10,920 nucleotides of DNA from Auxenochlorella pyrenoidosa (lineage: Eukaryota; Chlorophyta; Trebouxiophyceae; Chlorellales; Chlorellaceae). Under the pieces are notes generated by a model, which ran no database searches, was not told where the DNA came from, and saw nothing but the letters and a program-made list of their open reading frames with translations. The first letter of the stretch is position 1. Each line of letters opens with the position of its first letter. The stretch is from positions 255,036-265,955 of the forward strand of contig KQ481971.1 of NCBI GenBank assembly GCA_001430745.1, in the 5' to 3' direction. The translations under genes and the position numbers were made by a program. Shown here one piece after another: positions 8,001 through 10,920 of this stretch.

Positions 8001-9083
8001 TGGCCAGCCAGCTGACAGGGAGGGCCGCCGGGGCATCCTGATCGGCAGCGGGCTCCTTGCCGGCATCCAGCTCCTGGAAATCATCCAGCAGGCCATCGCT
8101 CAGCCTGGGAGCAGGCTCAGAGCCAGTGCTGCCGGCAGGTGCGACCTTCAGGTGCTCTCCCATGAACTGCTCCAGCAGGAGGGCTTGGCCGGATGCTGCG
8201 GGCTGGCTGTGCTCTGCTGGCATCTCGGCTGCATCGCACACAGCCTCCTGCTCCTCATCCGCTGCTGCTGCAGGGTTGCTCGTGGCAGCAGCCGCCGGGC
8301 AAGGCTCCTCCCCAGTGATGAGGGCCTGCTCCGCGTCGGCAGGCGCAGGCGCCGAGAGCTCTGGCTGCAGCACTGCCATGCCCTGGCAGGTCGCAAGGTC
8401 AGGCGCACCCTCTGCAGGCTCCGCCACCTCAGCTGAGGCAGCTGTCGCTGGCTGCTCATCAGGGCTTGGGCACCCAGCACTGGCAGCGCTGTCAGGCGCC
8501 TCGTCCTGCTCCAGCTGAGCACCCTCGTTAACTTTTTCAGGTGCCGCCTGTGCAAAGCGGGAGGTATCTGCAGGGTGCATGGGAGGTAAGGCTCGGCAAA
8601 CGCTCAGCAGCGGAATCTACGCAGTGCGTATGCCTGCTTTGCTGCTCAGCAGGCAGTTGGGCAGGCAGGAGCGCGCCTGCAGGGCAGTGTGGCGCCAGCC
8701 TGCCTGCTTGTGTTCAAGGCATGCTGGCTGCACAGCTTGCCTGGCTCAAGGGGCAGGCCGTCCTCCTCCACCATGTGTCGGAGCACCTCATCGGGCAGCG
8801 AGGGAGCTGCCACATGGATTGCAGCCTCTGCAGGCGCCGCCCCGGCAGGGCCCCCATCGGACGACATCTCCTGCGCCAGGTCTGCACCGCTGCACTCGTC
8901 TGCTCGCCCAGCCTGCGCTGTTGCGGTGTCTCCTGCCGCTGCACGCTGCAGCTCTTGCACGCCAAGCTGTACAAACACGTCTGCCACCAGCTGGGCAGCT
9001 GCGGCGGCCACTGGGTCTTCAGAGCTGGCGGGCGGATGCGGCGCCAGCGCCGGCGGCGGTTGCGCATCTCCTGTCTCTGTCAT
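5047..9083 (-). CDS. Unrecognised ~1,100-residue low-complexity protein, acidic Ala/Glu-rich N-terminal half, 5 exons, complete
   Basis: I do not recognise this protein. Exons in order: 8741-9083, 6936-8567, 6067-6806, 5352-5834, 5047-5151. They total 3303 nt, 1100 codons plus TAG, with all phases consistent. Residues 1 to about 570 are rich in Ala, Glu and Asp, with an 11-residue repeat near 389-423. Residues of about 574-658 are basic and rich in Pro/Ser/Arg. A basic patch, RQRRLSKPSMHEILR, starts near 663. Next come Gly/Pro/Met-rich segments, a Gln/Ala tract (about 988-1038), the ordered-looking FYRELPPPVPVAIDARGRPF, and an Arg-rich end finishing GDGRPAWSR. No signal peptide or membrane helix is evident. 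The composition suggests a disordered scaffold or regulator, possibly nuclear, but this is only inference. Introns 1 and 4 use GC donors; intron 3 has two workable splice pairs. ATG 9083 was chosen as the first ATG of its frame. An intron-less start at 8580 (MHPADTS) is the alternative. Confidence 0.8.
5152..5351 (-). other. GC-AG intron 4 of gene 2
   Basis: The donor is TTCAAG|GCAAGC and the acceptor CATCCCAG|CCTGCT, both phase 0, 200 nt. The reading goes from GRPFK to PATRALEQVF and then to a TAG 34 codons on. There is no good GT donor between the end of the conserved-looking segment and the acceptor. Confidence 0.7.
5445..5588 (-). repeat. Gln/Ala-rich coding tract in gene 2
   Basis: This part of exon 4 codes for alternating Gln and Ala runs (QQQAAA, QQQQAAAAA, then HAQQ, GHAQQYAAQQ), written with CAG and GCN codons. 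It resembles prion-like or activation-domain low-complexity sequence, but composition alone does not assign a function. Confidence 0.75.
5835..6066 (-). other. Intron 3 of gene 2, boundary ambiguous (GC-AG 5835-6066 or GT-AG 5855-6056)
   Basis: Option A uses donor CCAG|GCGAGG and acceptor CCTGCAG|GGCCAC, both phase 0. Option B uses donor AAGG|GTGGGG and acceptor CTGCCAG|CCCTCC, both phase 1. Option B adds 10 nt upstream and 20 nt downstream, 30 nt in all, so both keep frame and differ only by the residues ARKALLCALQ. The acceptor of A looks stronger; the donor of B is canonical. Confidence 0.6.
6807..6935 (-). other. GT-AG intron 2 of gene 2
   Basis: A conventional 129-nt intron: donor TCTG|GTGAGC, acceptor TTTGCAG|GCGC, phase 1 on both sides. 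The spliced reading is I-S-G-A-A-G-R-Q-R-R. Confidence 0.85.
7643..7744 (-). repeat. Imperfect 33/36-bp tandem repeat coding for acidic 11-residue units
   Basis: Three consecutive units lie at 7643-7675 (33 bp), 7676-7708 (33 bp) and 7709-7744 (36 bp), each ending GCCTCC or GACTCC on the plus strand, with partial copies on either side. They encode diverged copies of ADGEAAxELxD in the acidic half of gene 2. All unit lengths are multiples of three, so copy-number change keeps the frame. Confidence 0.8.
8568..8740 (-). other. GC-AG intron 1 of gene 2
   Basis: The donor is CCAG|GCAAGC and the acceptor CCCTGCAG|ATACC. Both sides are phase 1, so the join is CCA-G|AT-ACC (P-D-T). I see no GT donor nearby that keeps the frame. 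The first exon shares the Ala/Glu-rich composition of the second, which supports the join. Confidence 0.7.
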
Positions 9084-9205
9084 GGCCTCTGGTCGGCCGC
9101 TGGGCAAACGGACGGTTTGTTGTAGGCGATTGGATAAGCGTGTCTGGTTGGCTAGCCGTCTCGGTCAGCCGAGGGCGCGCCCGCCGAACGCCCGCTTGGG
9201 GTGGG

Positions 9206-9337
9206 TCAGCGTGCTGAGAAGTTGTAGGATTGTGCCTCAATCAATGTGGATTGATGGACGAAGTCCAAGCCCGAAACCCCAAAGGCTGTCTTCACAAATT
9301 CAATGAATAAGGCCTCAGCAGGCATTTCAGCTGCCAT
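9206..9337 (-). other. Candidate 43-codon upstream ORF of gene 2
   Basis: It opens with ATG in a good context (G at -3, G at +4) and ends in TGA 122 nt before the gene 2 start, out of frame with it. The product would begin MAAEMPAEALFIEF and looks protein-like, but codon use is less GC-rich than in the exons. Whether the transcript reaches this far is unknown. Confidence 0.25.
9240..9255. repeat. Perfect inverted repeat in the divergent promoter
   Basis: ATCAAT and ATTGAT flank GTGG: six matched bases per arm and a four-base centre. Placement between divergent genes makes a protein-binding site possible, but there is no direct evidence. Confidence 0.4.
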
Positions 9338-9761
9338 CGCCTTAGCGAGCGCTCCGGCCCCCGTCGTCACCCTTCTGCTCCCCTGCAGACACAGGTTCCT
9401 GCCTGCGGACTGCTCCCACCTTCCCAAACTCCCCACCAGCCACTCCCCAACTAGCACCGGCACTGCGCCGAACGACCCCAGGGCTGGCCTGAATGCCCGG
9501 CGCTCCAGCGTGAGTGATCTGGCAAGCGAGCTGCCTGCCAGACACAGGGTCGGGGCGTGCCGGCCAGGGCAGGGAGTTGGTCAGCGCGCGCTGCAAACCC
9601 TGTCGCTGCGGGTCTCCCCACCAACCTCTTGCCCGATCATGTGATGACGAGGCTGACAGAAGGCTCTCCAGGCGCCTCGAGAGCAAGGGCACGTAGCTTC
9701 GCTAATGATCCGGCCGCTCCCACACTCCCGCAGGGCCCCTGCCCCCGTAGCAACCGGCAAG

Positions 9762-10892
9762 ATGGCGCAGCAGCACGAGGCTGGCGATTTGCGCCGCCTG
9801 GTAAGCGTTCGTTAGTCATTGCCGCTACCAACACAAAGGGCTTCGGGGTACAGCCCCCTGCTGCCGCCTTGCCCGCCCTGTCGCTGTCATTTTTGCAGGT
9901 TGTATTCATGAGCAGCGTGCTGCAAGGCTGGGACGCGCTCCAAGAGGCCAGGAGACCCAGCTCCTGCCCGCCGCTGCCGCCAGCCGCCGCACTCAAAACG
10001 CCGCAGCCATGGCTCCTTCCCTGCTCCCCCCACAGGTGAATGAGGCGCACCCGCCCCGTGCCGCCGACCTGGCAGAGCTGCACAGCCTGCAGAAGACGCG
10101 GAAGGAGCGCGGTGAGGGCTGGGCACAGGCTGCTGGGCGGCGGCGGCGGCGGGCTTTGGTACCGCGCCGCCCATCACGAAGGCACCAGGGATCCTGCACC
10201 ATTTTGGTGGTCTTCTGGCAGCCCCCCTTTCCTGCCTCTGACGCGAGGACCTGCATTCCCACGGAATTCACTGCAGTATTGCGGCATCTTTGCCTCTGCC
10301 CAACGGTTGGGGCGCTGCACGTTCCCTCCCTGCCTTGCACCACGCCGCCCCCTGAAAGCCCCGCCTCCCTGTGCCGCAACCCCCCGCAGAGACCGATGCC
10401 ACCGCGGCCTCGCTGTCGGCCACCCTCAAGTCTGCCTCCCGCGAGGCCGGCCCCCGCGTGGTGGTGCGCGAGCCCAAGCATCTGTACCTGCCGCAGAGCC
10501 CGCGGTCGCGCGCCGCCGCCGAGGCCGAGCAGGTGCGCCCAGCCGGCGCTGCACCGCGGGCAGCTGGGCTGGGTTGCGGGTGCGTACATGGGTGCTGCAC
10601 ATGGGTTCTGCACATGGGAGCTGCCGCCGCCTTGGATCCCAGGCGCCTTCTGAGCCCCCCTCTCCAGCTGAGGGCGGCGTCAATCCAGCATGGCTGCCCG
10701 CCCACCTGCCCAGCTCTGCCGCTGTGCATCCCCACCGCCCCTGCACCATTACCCCCCCGCACACCCCATATCCCCCACCCCACACCCTGCCCCCACCCCT
10801 TCCCTTGCCCGGCAGACCGACCTGATCAAGGAGATGTTCCACGAGATGGGCGACATCGGGTTGAAGCCGGTGGTGGTGTACCACAACCTGAG
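9762..10892 (+). CDS. Unrecognised helix-prone protein, 5' part (4 exons, 111 residues), 3' end outside window
   Basis: Not recognised. Exons: 9762-9800, 10036-10111, 10390-10532 and 10816 to about 10892. Introns 1-3 are GT-AG (GTAAGC, GTGAGG, GTGCGC donors) with matching phases 0, 1 and 0. The ATG context is CAAGATGG. The product starts MAQQHEAGDLRRL. Residues 14-39 are Leu/Arg/Lys/Glu-rich and look helical or coiled-coil. Residues 40-86 are Ala/Ser/Arg-rich and contain VVVREPKHLYLPQSPRSR. Residues 87-111 contain LIKEMFHEMGDIGLKPVVVY, the most ordered-looking part. No signal peptide or catalytic motif is visible from the 9762 start. The last exon ends either at a GC donor, CTGAG|GCGAGT, or a few bases further at a weak GT. 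A different first exon further upstream (9303-9509) is possible. Confidence 0.68.
10586..10624 (+). repeat. Three 13-bp tandem repeats (minisatellite) in intron 3 of gene 3
   Basis: Units at 10586-10598, 10599-10611 and 10612-10624 share ACATGGG..CTGC and differ only at one or two positions. They lie wholly within the intron. Confidence 0.85.
10752..10803 (+). repeat. C-run pyrimidine tract before the exon 4 acceptor of gene 3
   Basis: At least six runs of three to seven C, separated by one to six bases, lead up to the acceptor CCCGGCAG at 10808-10815. The minus strand therefore has strong G-quadruplex potential. In the transcript it is a C-rich, U-poor pyrimidine tract. Confidence 0.75.
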
Positions 10893-10896
10893 GCGA

Positions 10897-10912
10897 GTGT
10901 GTGTGTGTGTGT
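10897..10912 (+). repeat. (GT)8 microsatellite at the right edge
   Basis: Eight GT units start four bases after the presumed GC donor of gene 3 intron 4. The repeat creates several weak GT alternatives to that donor. Confidence 0.9.
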
Positions 10913-10920
10913 GGGTGGGG

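Larger units (their letters stand above)
9084..9761. promoter_or_regulatory. Divergent intergenic region between genes 2 and 3
   Basis: This 678-bp stretch separates the divergent start codons of gene 2 (9083, minus) and gene 3 (9762, plus), so it should hold both promoters and 5' UTRs. Visible elements: a CCAAT box on the minus strand at 9128-9132, a hairpin CTCGG/CCGAG at 9160-9173, and a perfect inverted repeat ATCAAT-GTGG-ATTGAT at 9240-9255. It also holds a minus-strand upstream ORF (9206-9337) and a possible plus-strand alternative first exon (9303-9509). No TATA box was seen. Confidence 0.55.

Noticed and set aside
6530..8518. Long plus-strand open frames opposite gene 2 exons 2 and 3
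   Set aside because: High GC and few stop codons create open frames on both strands. The minus-strand reading has consistent splice phases and a coherent acidic composition; the plus-strand readings are Ser/Ala/Cys/Arg mixtures with no start or splice logic.
8580..8580. Start of gene 2 at the ATG giving MHPADTS
   Set aside because: The residues MHPA fall in the acceptor region of intron 1. The spliced form joins a compositionally identical upstream exon in perfect phase. It stays possible only if the GC donor is not used.
9899..9953. Possible extra exon of gene 3 reading VVFMSSVLQGWDALQEAR after the acceptor TTTTTGCAG
   Set aside because: The acceptor is good and in phase 0, but no usable GT or GC donor follows before the next acceptor at 10034-10035. 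The direct join 9800/10036 needs no such exon.
1..10920. CRISPR arrays, IS elements, bacterial-type operons
   Set aside because: No spaced direct repeats, no transposase and no terminal inverted repeats; gene structure is eukaryotic throughout.

Overview
The window looks like nuclear DNA of a green alga, most likely a chlorophyte of the Chlorella type. It is GC-rich and intron-dense. Its first gene has the sequence pattern of the plant CPL1/CPL2 RNA polymerase II CTD phosphatases. There are no bacterial operons, Shine-Dalgarno sites or CRISPR arrays. Every exon boundary below was placed by eye from splice signals, reading-frame phase and, for gene 1 only, remembered homology. No transcript data were available.

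Layout. Positions 1-4334 (minus strand) hold the 5' part of a CPL1/2-like CTD phosphatase gene. Eleven exons add up to exactly 390 codons with both HAD-phosphatase aspartate motifs, and the 3' end runs off the left edge. Positions 4335-5046 are intergenic: the 3' flank of gene 2 and the promoter or 5' UTR of gene 1. Positions 5047-9083 (minus strand) hold a complete five-exon gene for an unrecognised, largely disordered protein of about 1,100 residues: acidic Ala/Glu-rich first half, basic Pro/Ser middle, Gly/Pro/Met-rich part, Gln/Ala tract and a short Arg-rich end. Positions 9084-9761 are a divergent intergenic region. From 9762 rightward (plus strand) the first four exons (111 residues) of an unrecognised, helix-prone protein run off the right edge.

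The genes do not form an operon, and nothing shows that they act together. Genes 1 and 2 lie head-to-tail on the minus strand; genes 2 and 3 are divergent and may share promoter DNA. The most notable points are two well-supported GC-AG introns in gene 2, plus two further possible ones in genes 2 and 3; a gene 2 intron with two competing donor/acceptor pairs that both keep frame and differ by 10 residues; the algal insertions in the CPL phosphatase domain; and two unrecognised proteins. I found no evidence of a new defence, mobile or biosynthetic system.
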